From assembly GCA_002726335.1 (NCBI GenBank), contig PBSR01000019.1, forward strand, positions 4,407 through 68,406: a stretch of 64,000 nt of DNA, read 5' to 3'. This document shows, in pieces, positions 15,523-24,752 of this stretch. Under the pieces are notes generated by a model. The model was not told the DNA's origin, made no database searches, and worked only from the letters and a program-made list of their open reading frames with translations. Source of the stretch: Gemmatimonadaceae bacterium (GTDB lineage: Bacteria > Latescibacterota > UBA2968 > UBA8231). The first letter of the stretch is position 1. Every line of letters begins with the position of its first letter. The position numbers were made by a program, and so were the translations under genes.

Positions 15523-16800
15523 ATGTTCGTGGCTATGGAAACTGCGTCTCTTGACGACGTCCTGACGAGTCTGGGTATAGACGACCCGGATGATCGCCTG
15601 TTTCGCTCTCACTGGGCTGCGTCCCAGTCGAATCAGCCGGGCCATGCCATCGATTTTCTGGGGGCCGAGTCCATCCGGCGCGACCGGGCCTATTCCGGCC
15701 TGCCGGAAGATGTGGATGCGGTTCTGTTGCAGGCTGCCGAGCGGGTCCGGGCTTCGGCAGAACTGTCCAGCCTTGCCTGGCATTGTCAGTACCTCGTCTA
15801 CGATGTGTTCGAGTTTCCGGCCTGGCAGAATACCTGTCACTGGCCGGTGGTCATCGCCGGTCTCGGTGACCTGACCAGCGCCTTCTACCTGCTCATTGCC
15901 CTGGCCGCTGTGCCGCGCATGCTGGCCGCGCACCAGCAGCGCGGTATCCCCGGACAGATCAGCCACGACTGCTGCACCCACTTCCCGGCCTCGGTGCGGC
16001 GCTTCGGCGAACACAACGCGGGGCGTGTCGGCATGACCCCGGGGTCGCTGTACTGGCTGCAGAACCATGTGCGCGGTGACCTGTTTCGACTGGGTCGCCT
16101 CGAATTCATGGTCAAACCTTTCCGCGGCCCTCTCGTGGCCTGGCGGCATCGTCACGGCGGCGCCGTCGTCGCCCTGGCCGGGGATGGTGTACCCTTCGAT
16201 GCCGAGGGGGTCATCGCCGCCGACGCCAACCATGCAGTGTGGACGTCTCAGCTTGTAGAGACAGACCGGTCGGTGACCGGCACCCCGATCTCACCCCTCG
16301 GCTACGGCCAGCGCGATATGGTGGCGCTCCCACGGGCCGAGTGGGAGGCGGTCCTGGCCCCCGAGGATCCGATCCTGGAGGTCCACATCCCGGCGGGTGG
16401 TGACATGACACCGGGGCGCTGCCGCGACTCGATGCAGCAGGCCCTGGAGTTCTTTCCCCGGTACTTCCCGGACAAGCCTTTCGTCGGCTTTGCCTGCGGC
16501 TCCTGGATCCTGAATCCCGAGCTGGACCGGATCTACCGTCCCGATTCCAACATGGTTCTGTGGCAACGGGAGCTCTACCTCTACCCGCTGGCCCATCACC
16601 CGGACAGCCGCTCGGGGCTGCACTTCATCTTCGGCACTGACGACGTCGATCCGGCGACGGTCCCCCGCGATACCAGCCTGCGCCGGGCCCTGCTCGAGCA
16701 CCTCGAGACGGGCGGTCGTCTGCTCGGCGGCGGCATGTTCCTGCTGCTGGAGGATTTCGAGCATTTTGGTACACAGATCTATCGCAAGGAGAGTGAGTAG
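15523..16800 (+). CDS. Acyltransferase-domain protein (NAT_N / GNAT_C type)
   Basis: 425 residues from the ATG at 15523 (GGGA seven bases upstream; ATG at 15535 also possible). The open frame extends to 15460, but that stretch lies over the start of the divergent SGNH gene and lacks homology. The C-terminal half has the signature I associate with the two-domain acyltransferase family annotated as NAT_N/GNAT_C: EVHIPAGGDMTPGRC, FVGFACGSWILNPELDRIY, PDSNMVLWQRELYLYPL, then LLEHLETGGRLLGGGMFLL. The acyl donor is presumably acyl-CoA; the acceptor is unknown. The stop is followed after five bases by the M14 peptidase start, with GGAGAG as its ribosome binding site, so the two are likely cotranscribed. 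Confidence 0.65.
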   Translation: MFVAMETASLDDVLTSLGIDDPDDRLFRSHWAASQSNQPGHAIDFLGAESIRRDRAYSGLPEDVDAVLLQAAERVRASAELSSLAWHCQYLVYDVFEFPAWQNTCHWPVVIAGLGDLTSAFYLLIALAAVPRMLAAHQQRGIPGQISHDCCTHFPASVRRFGEHNAGRVGMTPGSLYWLQNHVRGDLFRLGRLEFMVKPFRGPLVAWRHRHGGAVVALAGDGVPFDAEGVIAADANHAVWTSQLVETDRSVTGTPISPLGYGQRDMVALPRAEWEAVLAPEDPILEVHIPAGGDMTPGRCRDSMQQALEFFPRYFPDKPFVGFACGSWILNPELDRIYRPDSNMVLWQRELYLYPLAHHPDSRSGLHFIFGTDDVDPATVPRDTSLRRALLEHLETGGRLLGGGMFLLLEDFEHFGTQIYRKESE

Positions 16801-16805
16801 ACACC

Positions 16806-17879
16806 ATGGCCGACTCCCGACCCGGATACGACGACGTACGGCAGCTGACGCCCGAACCGGCGCCCGATTGGTGGCCCGTCTCCCCCGGGCAGGTGACGCG
16901 GCATTTCAAGGCAAATGCCAGCAAGGGCGATCTGTCCCGCCTGTGCCGCTCGGCCGGCCGCCGGGATGTCTGGCTTTACACCCTGGGCAAAGGCAAACCG
17001 ACGGCGCGTACGGCGACCTACTCGGCCGCCATGGGCTCGAGCGACAAGCGGTCCTACCTGGGGCGACAGCGGCCGAACCACAAGCAGACGCTGCTCATAC
17101 TGTGCGGTGTGCACGGTATGGAGACCGTGGCGGTGGCCGGCGCCGTCAACCTGCTCCACATCCTCGAGCACGGGAAGGACCTGCGCGGTCGCCGCTGGCC
17201 GGAGCTGAAGAAGATGGCAGCGAAGGTCCGTCTGCTGCTGGTGCCGCTGGCCAACCCGGACGGTCGTGCCCGTACTGGGATCCCGTCTCTGGTGGGACTC
17301 ACCGTCGATGATCTGACCTACTACGGTCAGGGCATGTGGCAGGACGGGAAGCTCATCGAGTGGGCCGGCTCCAAGCGGTTCCTGCCGCTGCCTCTCGACA
17401 AGGTGCGCTTCAGCGGCGGCTATCCCAATGACGACGGCGTCAACTTCATGCACGACGTCTCCCCCGCAGGCCACCGCGCCAGGGAGACTACCGCGTTGTT
17501 GCAGTTAGTAGAAGAAGAAATCGTCGACTGCTGTCTCAACATGCACGGCCACATGCGCGGCCCCATCATTCTGCCCCATGCCTCCCACTGTCCGCCCGCC
17601 TTCTTCGAGCACACCCTCGAACTGGCCGATGCCGTGCATGCCCGTCTCGACGCGGCCGGATTGCGCCCCATGACGGTGAACCGGTCCGTCGCCGGCCGCG
17701 GCTCCTTCAACCTGCCCAGCGCCATGCACCACACGTCAGGCTGTCTGTCGCTGACCTTCGAGACACCCCAGGGCGTGACGGAGAATCCCTGCACCTACGA
17801 GGAGCTGCTCGACATCCAGCTGCTCACCATCGAGGAGACCCTGCGGTTCGGGCGGGAGCGGCGCTTTCGGCCGGAGTAA
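16806..17879 (+). CDS. M14-family zinc carboxypeptidase-like protein
   Basis: 357 residues. Zinc ligands are visible as GVHGMET (H-x-x-E, about 100-104) and a later His in CLNMHGHMRGPI; the catalytic Glu is probably in LTFETPQGV near the C-terminus. The substrate-positioning region LANPDGRAR (about 152) matches the NPDG element of the family. M14 enzymes remove C-terminal residues or cleave amide bonds in peptidoglycan-like substrates. No signal peptide is present, so this appears cytoplasmic and may act on imported peptides, as the M3 peptidase directly downstream also would. The start ATG follows GGAGAG with good spacing. Confidence 0.8.
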   Translation: MADSRPGYDDVRQLTPEPAPDWWPVSPGQVTRHFKANASKGDLSRLCRSAGRRDVWLYTLGKGKPTARTATYSAAMGSSDKRSYLGRQRPNHKQTLLILCGVHGMETVAVAGAVNLLHILEHGKDLRGRRWPELKKMAAKVRLLLVPLANPDGRARTGIPSLVGLTVDDLTYYGQGMWQDGKLIEWAGSKRFLPLPLDKVRFSGGYPNDDGVNFMHDVSPAGHRARETTALLQLVEEEIVDCCLNMHGHMRGPIILPHASHCPPAFFEHTLELADAVHARLDAAGLRPMTVNRSVAGRGSFNLPSAMHHTSGCLSLTFETPQGVTENPCTYEELLDIQLLTIEETLRFGRERRFRPE

Positions 17880-17970
17880 CTTGCATAACGTCACGCTTTA
17901 CACGGTTCATGCCGGTGACAACCTTCCCTTCCGCCAACCCGTCCTCGCCCACCTGCACCGGAGCCTCGAT

Positions 17971-19770
17971 TTGACCGCCGAATCCCTGCCGACGTGGGAC
18001 CTGACCGACCTCTACGCTGCCGTCGATGATCCGCAGCTCGAGGCCGACATGACAGCCTCACGGCAGCAGGCCGTCGACTTCGAGACGAAGTACAAGGGCA
18101 CCATCGCCGTCGACGATCTGTCTGCCACCCACCTGCTGCAGGCGCTGTTGGACTACGAGTCCCTGCTGGCCGCCGAATACCGGCCCCAGTCGTACGCCCA
18201 GCTCCACTACTCGACCGCCACCACCGATGCGGCCCGCGGCGCCCTGTTGCAGAAGACACGCGAATCCGGCAGCGACATCGCCACGCACCTGGTCTTCTTC
18301 GACCTTGAGATCGGCCAGATTCCACAGGGCGTCTTCGACAGCATCGTCACCGAACCGGCGCTGAGTCCGTACCACCATTATCTGGAACACGAACGGGTCA
18401 TGGCGGCCCACAATCTGTCGGAGCCGGAAGAGCGTATCCTCGTGGAGACCTCAAACAGCCGCGGACGCGCCTTCGCCCGGCTGGCAACAGAGGTGAACTC
18501 ACGCACCCGGTTCACCATCGAGCTCGACGGCCGGACCCACGAGAAGACCCAGTCTGAGATTCTTGTCCTGCTCTACGACGCCGATCGCGAGCTGCGTCGC
18601 AAGGCAGCCGCCTCGATTTCGGCCGGCCTGCAGTCGAATTCACATGTGTGTACTTACATCTACAACACGCTGCTACACGAGAAGGACGTCCTCGACCGCC
18701 TGCGCACCTACGATGAGCCGGAAGCCAGCCGGCACCTGGCCAATGAGCTGGACGGCGCCATCGTCGACACCGTCTCGGATGTCTGCGCCACCAACTTCGA
18801 CACCGTGGCGCGGTACTACCGGCTGAAGGGACGGATCCTCGGCATCGACGACCTGGCCCACTACGATCGCTACGCCCCCATGCGTGGTCAGGAGTCCGAC
18901 ATCCCGTTTTCGCAGGCCCGCCAGATGGTGCTCGACTCGTTCCGGGATTTCAGCCCCGAGCTGGCAGAGACGGCGGACAGATTCTTCGCCAACCAGTGGA
19001 TCGACGCCGCTCTGGGTGAGGGCAAACGGGGGGGCGCCTACTGCGCCGCCGTGACACCCGATCACCACCCGTACGTGTTCATGAACTACACGGGCAATCC
19101 GCGTGACGTCATGACCCTGGCCCACGAGCTGGGACATGGGATCCACGATGTGCTGGCGTCCGACAATCACCTGCTCGACTACCACCCCGTCCTGCCCATG
19201 GCCGAGACGGCCTCCACCTTCGGCGAGATGCTCGTCTTCGATCGATTGCTGGGTGAATTAACCGACGACGGTGAAAAGCTGGCTCTGGTGTGCAGCAAGG
19301 TGGAGGACACCTTCGCCACGGTCTTCCGCCAGATCGCCATGTACCGCTTCGAGCAGCAGGCCCACAAGGCGCGCCGCGCGGAGGGGGAGTTGCCGACGGA
19401 ACGATTCAGCCAGATGTGGCAGGACAATCAACAGGCCATGTTCGGCGACAGCCTCACACTCGGTGAGGAGCACGCCGACTGGTGGCTCCATATTCCGCAC
19501 ATCGTCGACGTGCCGTTCTACGTCTACGCCTACGCCTTCGGCGAGCTGCTCGTGCTCGCCCTCTACGCCAAGTACCAGCAGGAGGGCGCCAGCTTCGTCG
19601 AGCGCTACTTCCAACTGCTGTCGGCCGGGGGCTCGAAGGCGCCAGCGGATCTGGTGGGGGAACTGGGTCTCGACATCGCCGACCGCAACTTCTGGCAGGG
19701 CGGCTGCGATCTCATCGCCGAGCGGGTGGCGCAGGCGGAACAGCTGGCGGCATCGACGGGGGCCGTGTAG
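17971..19770 (+). CDS. M3-family oligoendopeptidase (PepF-like)
   Basis: About 599 residues from a TTG at 17971, which has CCGGAG seven bases upstream and begins at the usual family start (LTAESLPTWDLTDLY). A TTG at 17881 directly after the M14 stop is an alternative that adds 30 atypical residues. The zinc motif HELGHG sits in MTLAHELGHGIHDVLA, with the third ligand in MAETASTFGEML. The C-terminal DVPFYVYAYAFGELLVLALY is typical for PepF. M3 enzymes cut oligopeptides in the cytoplasm. Together with the M14 peptidase it would form a peptide-degradation pair. The last 59 bases overlap convergently with the DMT transporter gene. Confidence 0.9.
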   Translation: MTAESLPTWDLTDLYAAVDDPQLEADMTASRQQAVDFETKYKGTIAVDDLSATHLLQALLDYESLLAAEYRPQSYAQLHYSTATTDAARGALLQKTRESGSDIATHLVFFDLEIGQIPQGVFDSIVTEPALSPYHHYLEHERVMAAHNLSEPEERILVETSNSRGRAFARLATEVNSRTRFTIELDGRTHEKTQSEILVLLYDADRELRRKAAASISAGLQSNSHVCTYIYNTLLHEKDVLDRLRTYDEPEASRHLANELDGAIVDTVSDVCATNFDTVARYYRLKGRILGIDDLAHYDRYAPMRGQESDIPFSQARQMVLDSFRDFSPELAETADRFFANQWIDAALGEGKRGGAYCAAVTPDHHPYVFMNYTGNPRDVMTLAHELGHGIHDVLASDNHLLDYHPVLPMAETASTFGEMLVFDRLLGELTDDGEKLALVCSKVEDTFATVFRQIAMYRFEQQAHKARRAEGELPTERFSQMWQDNQQAMFGDSLTLGEEHADWWLHIPHIVDVPFYVYAYAFGELLVLALYAKYQQEGASFVERYFQLLSAGGSKAPADLVGELGLDIADRNFWQGGCDLIAERVAQAEQLAASTGAV

Positions 19771-20593
19771 CCGTCTGGGTCACCACGATACCCGCGGCGA
19801 CCAGCAGCATGCAGCCTACCAGCCCGAAGGTGAGCTCATCTCCGGTGATCCACGTACTCAAGCCCACGCCCACCGCCGGCGTGACAAAACCGAAGGCTCC
19901 GAGGCGCCCGGCACTGTGTCGCGACAGCAGGGACACGAGGATGATGAAGCAGGCGCCGGCGACGACAACGCCCTGGTACAGCACCCCCGCTGCCGCACGC
20001 CAGCTCCACACATAATTCTCCGCGCCCCCTTCGAGCAGCCAGCTGAGTACGACGAAGACGGGCAGGCTCATCAATGCCTGCCAGTAGAGCACCTTGTACG
20101 GATGTGCATCGGCGACCAGCCGCTTGAGCACGACTTGACGTAACCCCAGCAGGGCCGCGCTCAACAACACGACGGCGTCGCCGAACAGGTACTCGGTGGA
20201 GGCCCAGGCGAAGCTCTCGGCGAACAGTCCGGCAATCCCCAGAAAGGACAGCACCATGCCGGCCACCTGCCGTGCTGTCAGACGGTCACCAGGGATCAGC
20301 AGATGGGCGAAGGTGGCGGTAAAGAAAGGGTAGGCGGAGATGAGGACGACGGAGCGACTCGCCGAGGTGTGCAGCGTACCGATGTTCAGCGTCGCAATCT
20401 GGACGACGAAGAGGACGCACAGTCCAGCGAGGGGGCGCCATTCACCTGAATTGAGACGGACAGACTGCCGCGTGACGAGGGCGGCCGACAGCACGACGAG
20501 CCAGCCGATGCCGAAGCGGGCCGCCGCCATGGCCAGTGGCGGCATGCCCTCCAGGCCGACCTTGATGGCCACCTGATTGCCGCCCCACAGCAC
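19712..20593 (-). CDS. DMT-superfamily (EamA) transporter
   Basis: 293 residues from a GTG at 20593. Two EamA repeats of about five helices each are visible, with the family-typical first helix LWGGNQVAIKVGLEGMPPLA and a repeat-2 stretch LGAFGFVTPAVGVGLSTW. The chosen start cuts into the first membrane helix. In-frame coding continues upstream (ASLALLTAV) to the end of the cyclophilin gene without ATG, GTG or TTG, so a CTG start near 20671 is possible. EamA proteins export metabolites or amino acids; substrate unknown. The C-terminal tail is Pro/Ala-rich and lies over the end of the convergent M3 peptidase. Confidence 0.85.
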   Translation of the reverse strand: MLWGGNQVAIKVGLEGMPPLAMAAARFGIGWLVVLSAALVTRQSVRLNSGEWRPLAGLCVLFVVQIATLNIGTLHTSASRSVVLISAYPFFTATFAHLLIPGDRLTARQVAGMVLSFLGIAGLFAESFAWASTEYLFGDAVVLLSAALLGLRQVVLKRLVADAHPYKVLYWQALMSLPVFVVLSWLLEGGAENYVWSWRAAAGVLYQGVVVAGACFIILVSLLSRHSAGRLGAFGFVTPAVGVGLSTWITGDELTFGLVGCMLLVAAGIVVTQTATRPPSMPPAVPPAPPARR

Positions 20594-20667
20594 TGCGGTG
20601 AGCAGTGCCAGCGAGGCGGCACCGGGGCCGATGTGATCGAGATGGTAGGTGCGGGACGGAGCGGCGA

Positions 20668-21366
20668 TCAGTCGACGATCTTGGCGCTCAGGATCGTATC
20701 CAGGTTGGGGTAATTCTCGTTGAGATAGGCGTTGCCGCCCTGGGCGATCATGGGCTGGTTCGGTGACTGCCCGTATTCGGTGGTGATCGCGTCGACGACC
20801 TTCATACCCTCGGAGACACGGCCAAAGGGAGAGAACCGTTGTCTGTCGAGACGAGCCCCTGTTTCGCCGTTGTCTACCAGGTTGATGAACAACTGGACGG
20901 TGCGGTTGTTGGAGCCCCGTCCGGGCTTGGCATAGGTGACCGTCCCGCGCTCGTTGGAGATCGCCACGGGATCATCGAGGATCGTCGCGTTCTGCCAGAT
21001 GGCGGTGATCTTGGGATCGCCGTGCATACCCCACTGGACGATGAAATTGGGCATCACACGGAAGAACTTCTGCCCGTCGTAGAAGCCGTGGCGCACCAGG
21101 TTGTAGAAGCGATCCGCACCGTGGGGTGCCAGCTTGCGCTCCACGTCGATGACGAAAGCTCCCTTGTTCGTCTCAAACCGAGCCTGGTACTCATCCGGCG
21201 CCTGCTTCTTCATCTCCGGGCTGTCAGCATCCAGCAGCACTTTCTGTCCCTTCGCCGCATCGGCGGCAGCTTCGACATTGGCGGCATTGGCGGAATCACC
21301 GTTGCCGCAGCCGGCGATGACAGCGGCGGCGAACAGGGTCGTGGTCAGCGTCTTCAGAATCTTCAA
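20668..21366 (-). CDS. Cyclophilin-type peptidyl-prolyl isomerase lipoprotein
   Basis: 232 residues from a TTG at 21366. This start is preferred because AAGGAG lies six bases upstream and the product then begins MKILKTLTTTLFAAAVIAGC, a textbook lipoprotein signal with lipobox IAGC. Frames from ATGs at 21393 or 21387 only add a few residues before it. The cyclophilin domain (about 65-230) shows FVIDVERKLAPHGADRFYNLV, DGQKFFRVMPNFIVQWG, and LFINLVDN...FSPFGRVSEGMKVVD. It catalyses cis-trans isomerisation of prolyl bonds, here anchored in the periplasm to assist protein folding. It is downstream of the transketolase, separated from it by about 37 bases of opposite reading order, and may have its own promoter. 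Confidence 0.9.
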   Translation of the reverse strand: MKILKTLTTTLFAAAVIAGCGNGDSANAANVEAAADAAKGQKVLLDADSPEMKKQAPDEYQARFETNKGAFVIDVERKLAPHGADRFYNLVRHGFYDGQKFFRVMPNFIVQWGMHGDPKITAIWQNATILDDPVAISNERGTVTYAKPGRGSNNRTVQLFINLVDNGETGARLDRQRFSPFGRVSEGMKVVDAITTEYGQSPNQPMIAQGGNAYLNENYPNLDTILSAKIVD

Positions 21367-21372
21367 TGCACT

Positions 21373-21378
21373 CTCCTT
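21373..21378 (-). promoter_or_regulatory. Ribosome binding site deciding the cyclophilin start
   Basis: AAGGAG on the minus strand, six bases before the TTG at 21366. It lies inside the longer reading frame, which argues that the upstream ATG codons are not used and that the signal peptide starts at 21366. Confidence 0.5.
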
Positions 21379-21403
21379 GGTGTTCATATCCATGTGGTGT
21401 GGG

Positions 21404-23671
21404 CTATAATGTCTGCACGGCCTTCACCAGCGCGGCACTGGTGATGCCGAAGTGGTCCCACGTTTCCATGTGACCATCGGCGGGGGCCGTCGTCGGATCG
21501 GTGATGCCGATATGTGCGACGGGCAGACAGGCATCGGCCGCCTTGCTGGCCACCAGGCCGGCAAACCCGCGGACGCCGGTGTGCTCGGTGCCGATGAAGC
21601 CATCCTCGATCGTAACGACACCGGCGGTGTAGGGCGCCAGCAGATTTTCCAGCTGCTTCGGCTCGAGGGGCAGACCGTTGATGATATGCACGTCTGTGGG
21701 CACACCCTTCCTGGCCAGCTTCGCCGCCGCGTCCTCGGCGAGAAAGGCGGGGGCCCCCATGGCAAGGATGGCACGTTCAGCGCCGGCGTAGCTGCGGAAG
21801 GATGTCACCGTCTCAAAAGGATCGGTGGCCTCCCACAACGGGCCGGAGCCGTCCTGCCTGGTCAGCACCGGCAGGTTGTCCCGCGGGATGCCGATGACGT
21901 GGCCGCCGTAGTGGGCGGCCGTATCAACGACGGCGAGAAACGCCGCGCGCGCATCCGCCGGGGCGTAGAACCGGTGCAGGTAGGGCAGGTAGGTGAGCCC
22001 GATGTTGATCCAGTCGAGTCCCCAGCCGGAAAAGTGATCGCGCCCGGTGCAGGCGCCGACATGGGACACGTGAAAGGCGACGTTGAGCCCCTCGTTGACC
22101 CCCGTCAGGTTGCGCTGATAGCGCCACAGATCGAAACCCTCGCGAGCGATCCCTTCAAAGAAGGCGGCGAAGGTGGAGACCACGTTCAGCTGCGGTTGCC
22201 GCGAACTCATGGCCAGACCATCGGCGATCAGCGCCGCCGCCTGCTCCTCGATGCTCATCTCCAGGGTGTGGTCGGCTGCCAGCAGCGCCTGGGCCTTGCC
22301 GAGCTTGGTCGACACGTCGAGGTCGCAGCTGACGAGGAAGACCGAGTCGGGATGGGCTCCGGCGACAGCGGCATACCCCGCCTCGGAGCCGCCGCGGGCG
22401 CTCGTCTTGTCGCCGGCAGCGGGCAGCTTGGCGGCCTTGAGTTGTGCGGCTGTCAACGTCAGGTTGGGGCTGCCCTTGGCCGGGCGGGCGGTGGTTACCA
22501 CGGTACGCCGCGCGCCCTTGCGCAGACCGTCGAGGATCGTGCTCTGTGCCGGCGACATCTGCAGCATGGTCTCGGCCAGCACGGCCGACTCGTCCCGCCC
22601 CTTCATGTGCCCGTCGTGGTGTCCTTCGCCGCCGGGCAGATCGTTGACGAGGAACAGGCACTCCGTCATGGGCCCCTCGTCGCGGTAGCTCATGAGAGAT
22701 CCAGGCACCCACACGGGCCGGTCCATGGACACACCGTTGGCGCTGGCCAGGGCCTCGACACGGCGGCGAACACCGTACTTCTCACCGAACCAGTTCAGGT
22801 CGATGATGCCCTGACCTTCCTGAGAGCGATATCCCGTCGGGTAGATCAGGTTCGGCGTGCCCTCCTGTGCCAGCCGCCAGCCTTCGCGGTAGGCGCCGTA
22901 GAGAGCGACCGTGTCATGCAGTGACGGAATCTCGAGAATGCGGACCCCCAGCGATTCGATGATGGGGCGCGGATCCTTGTCCATGACCGACCGCGTGGCG
23001 CCGGACAGCTGGATGCCGTTGCGGTGCATGATGAAGGTCACCGGCGCATCGCCCACATCGGCGCCGTTGAAGCCGTTGAGAGCCTGGCCCGAGATCCAGC
23101 CGGCGTCGCCGCAGTGGGTGATGACCCAGGCACCGTCCTCGTTGCGAGCGCGTTTGCCGAGAGCCTGACCGACGGACACCGGCACCATCACGCCGAGACG
23201 ACCACCGTTGAGCTGTGTGCCGCCCGGGAGCCAGGACACGTGACCGGGGATGTCGATCCCGCGCCGGAAGCCGTCGACCACATCAGACGCATCGACGAAA
23301 CCAAACGCGGCGAGAGTAGAAAAGTAGCCGATGCTCGTGTGCGCGTGTTCAATAGTGAACTCGACACGCTCGTAGTCGGTTACCGCCATGGTGAGACTCA
23401 GCGCCGGGATCAACTCGAGACCGCCGCCGAGGTGGTCGAGCTCACCGATCTTGGCCAGCGATGCCAGGGAGCCGATAGACGTGCGGGCCGCCTCGATCTG
23501 CAACGCCTCGAGAGCGTCGACCTGATCCTGACTCAGGTCTGCTGTGTGGGCTACATCGATCTGCAGAGGCAGCACCTTGGAGGTGACACGCTCTCCGAGA
23601 TACCTGGCGTCAGCGAGCAGTTTCTTATTTCGACGGGTCTGGCCGGCGGCGGCGGCCTGAAGGCTGTTCAT
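21404..23671 (-). CDS. Transketolase-like thiamine-diphosphate enzyme
   Basis: 755 residues from the ATG at 23671 (MNSLQAAAAGQ). The open frame runs further upstream to 23935, but that part lies opposite the dehydrogenase gene and shows no homology. The ThDP motif is GDAGWISGQALNGFNG...FIMHRNG (about 200-240), a GDG-x-N variant with Ala in place of the second Gly. A pyrimidine-binding domain and a C-terminal transketolase domain (GVVTIEDGFIGTEHTGVRG) follow. Transketolases move two-carbon units between sugar phosphates in the pentose phosphate pathway. At 755 residues it is longer than typical transketolase (about 660), so a different ThDP-dependent specificity is possible. Confidence 0.8.
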   Translation of the reverse strand: MNSLQAAAAGQTRRNKKLLADARYLGERVTSKVLPLQIDVAHTADLSQDQVDALEALQIEAARTSIGSLASLAKIGELDHLGGGLELIPALSLTMAVTDYERVEFTIEHAHTSIGYFSTLAAFGFVDASDVVDGFRRGIDIPGHVSWLPGGTQLNGGRLGVMVPVSVGQALGKRARNEDGAWVITHCGDAGWISGQALNGFNGADVGDAPVTFIMHRNGIQLSGATRSVMDKDPRPIIESLGVRILEIPSLHDTVALYGAYREGWRLAQEGTPNLIYPTGYRSQEGQGIIDLNWFGEKYGVRRRVEALASANGVSMDRPVWVPGSLMSYRDEGPMTECLFLVNDLPGGEGHHDGHMKGRDESAVLAETMLQMSPAQSTILDGLRKGARRTVVTTARPAKGSPNLTLTAAQLKAAKLPAAGDKTSARGGSEAGYAAVAGAHPDSVFLVSCDLDVSTKLGKAQALLAADHTLEMSIEEQAAALIADGLAMSSRQPQLNVVSTFAAFFEGIAREGFDLWRYQRNLTGVNEGLNVAFHVSHVGACTGRDHFSGWGLDWINIGLTYLPYLHRFYAPADARAAFLAVVDTAAHYGGHVIGIPRDNLPVLTRQDGSGPLWEATDPFETVTSFRSYAGAERAILAMGAPAFLAEDAAAKLARKGVPTDVHIINGLPLEPKQLENLLAPYTAGVVTIEDGFIGTEHTGVRGFAGLVASKAADACLPVAHIGITDPTTAPADGHMETWDHFGITSAALVKAVQTL

Positions 23672-23708
23672 CGGGAGCTTTCTGTGGTGGGTATCGGCTG
23701 CTGAAAGA

Positions 23709-24749
23709 TTACCGAGCCCCGTCGACTCCGGCAAGACGGGGACGGAACTGCGCCGCCAGAGCCTCCGCCCAGGATCGGTTGGCATCGGCCGTGCGCCCGG
23801 CGATGTGTGGTGTGTGCACGACATTGTGGCGGGTGAGCAGAGGGTCGTCGAGGGGCAGGGGCTCGACGTCGAACACATCGGCCGCCAGGGCCAGTTCGTC
23901 TGCCAGCACGCGGCGCCGCAGCGCCTGTGTGTCACAGATGGCGGCGCGCGTCACCGTGACCACCAGGCAGCCTGACGGCAGGGCGTTGATGTGCTGCGCC
24001 GTCACCAGACCCCGGGTCGACTCGGTGAGGGGGACCATGGGAGCGAAAATTTCGGCGTCTTCCATCAGTCGCTCGAGATGGTGCTCCCGGCGCGCTCCGG
24101 CCCGATGGAAGGCGGGTTCCGCCGCGTATGGATCCCACACCGACACCTCGCCTCCCAGGGCGTGGGCGAAGCTGGCGTAGCGGCTGCCGATGTTGCCGGC
24201 CCCCACGACTGCCACGCGTTTGCCGGCCAGGGTACCGCTGGTGAAACGGTCATCATCACAGTACTGGTGACCCCGGGCACCGGGTCGCCCTTGCCCCCCG
24301 GGTGGCTCGTAGTCCCACGGGTCGTGTGACTTGCTCATGTCCCGATACAACTGGGGAATTCGGCGCAGACCGCACAGCGTCAGCGCCAGGCCCACCTCCG
24401 CCACCGACTGCCCCCAGAAGCCCTCGCTCTGCTGCCGATAGACGCTGACACCACGCTCCGTCAGCAACGCCGCCGCCTCGTCGTCGAGTCGACCGCCTTC
24501 GAATACGGCTTCGCGCAGCGAGCTCAGTGACCGCAGATCGGCGACTGTGGACTGAACCCCGAGACAGACGAGACGCGTGACGTCCGGTCGCTTCGACCGT
24601 TGCCATGCCACCGCCAGAGACGGGTCGTCCGCATCGGTGAGGCGCACGAAATCGGGCGTGCCGTCACCAGACCACAGCTGGTGGAAGTGATCGGCCGCCC
24701 AGGGCCAGCTCCTGTCGAATTGTGGATGTACGACGATCAGATCGGACAT
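23709..24749 (-). CDS. D-isomer-specific 2-hydroxyacid dehydrogenase
   Basis: 346 residues. The NAD(H)-binding Rossmann motif is VAVVGAGNIGSRYASFA (about 180-195, G-x-G-x-x-G). Catalytic residues of the family are apparent: Arg in VTVTRAAICDTQAL, Glu in DVFDVEPLPLDDPLL, and His in VHTPHIAGRT. These enzymes reduce 2-keto acids to D-2-hydroxy acids or the reverse. An insert rich in Gly, Pro and Asp (about 145-172, with PPGGQGRPGARG) precedes the Rossmann domain and is unusual. It is transcribed toward the transketolase with 37 bases between, so probably cotranscribed with it. Confidence 0.88.
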   Translation of the reverse strand: MSDLIVVHPQFDRSWPWAADHFHQLWSGDGTPDFVRLTDADDPSLAVAWQRSKRPDVTRLVCLGVQSTVADLRSLSSLREAVFEGGRLDDEAAALLTERGVSVYRQQSEGFWGQSVAEVGLALTLCGLRRIPQLYRDMSKSHDPWDYEPPGGQGRPGARGHQYCDDDRFTSGTLAGKRVAVVGAGNIGSRYASFAHALGGEVSVWDPYAAEPAFHRAGARREHHLERLMEDAEIFAPMVPLTESTRGLVTAQHINALPSGCLVVTVTRAAICDTQALRRRVLADELALAADVFDVEPLPLDDPLLTRHNVVHTPHIAGRTADANRSWAEALAAQFRPRLAGVDGAR

Positions 24750-24752
24750 CTG

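Noticed and set aside
21405..21410. Perfect TATAAT on the plus strand
   Set aside because: It points into a region with only minus-strand genes and has no -35 box at proper spacing.
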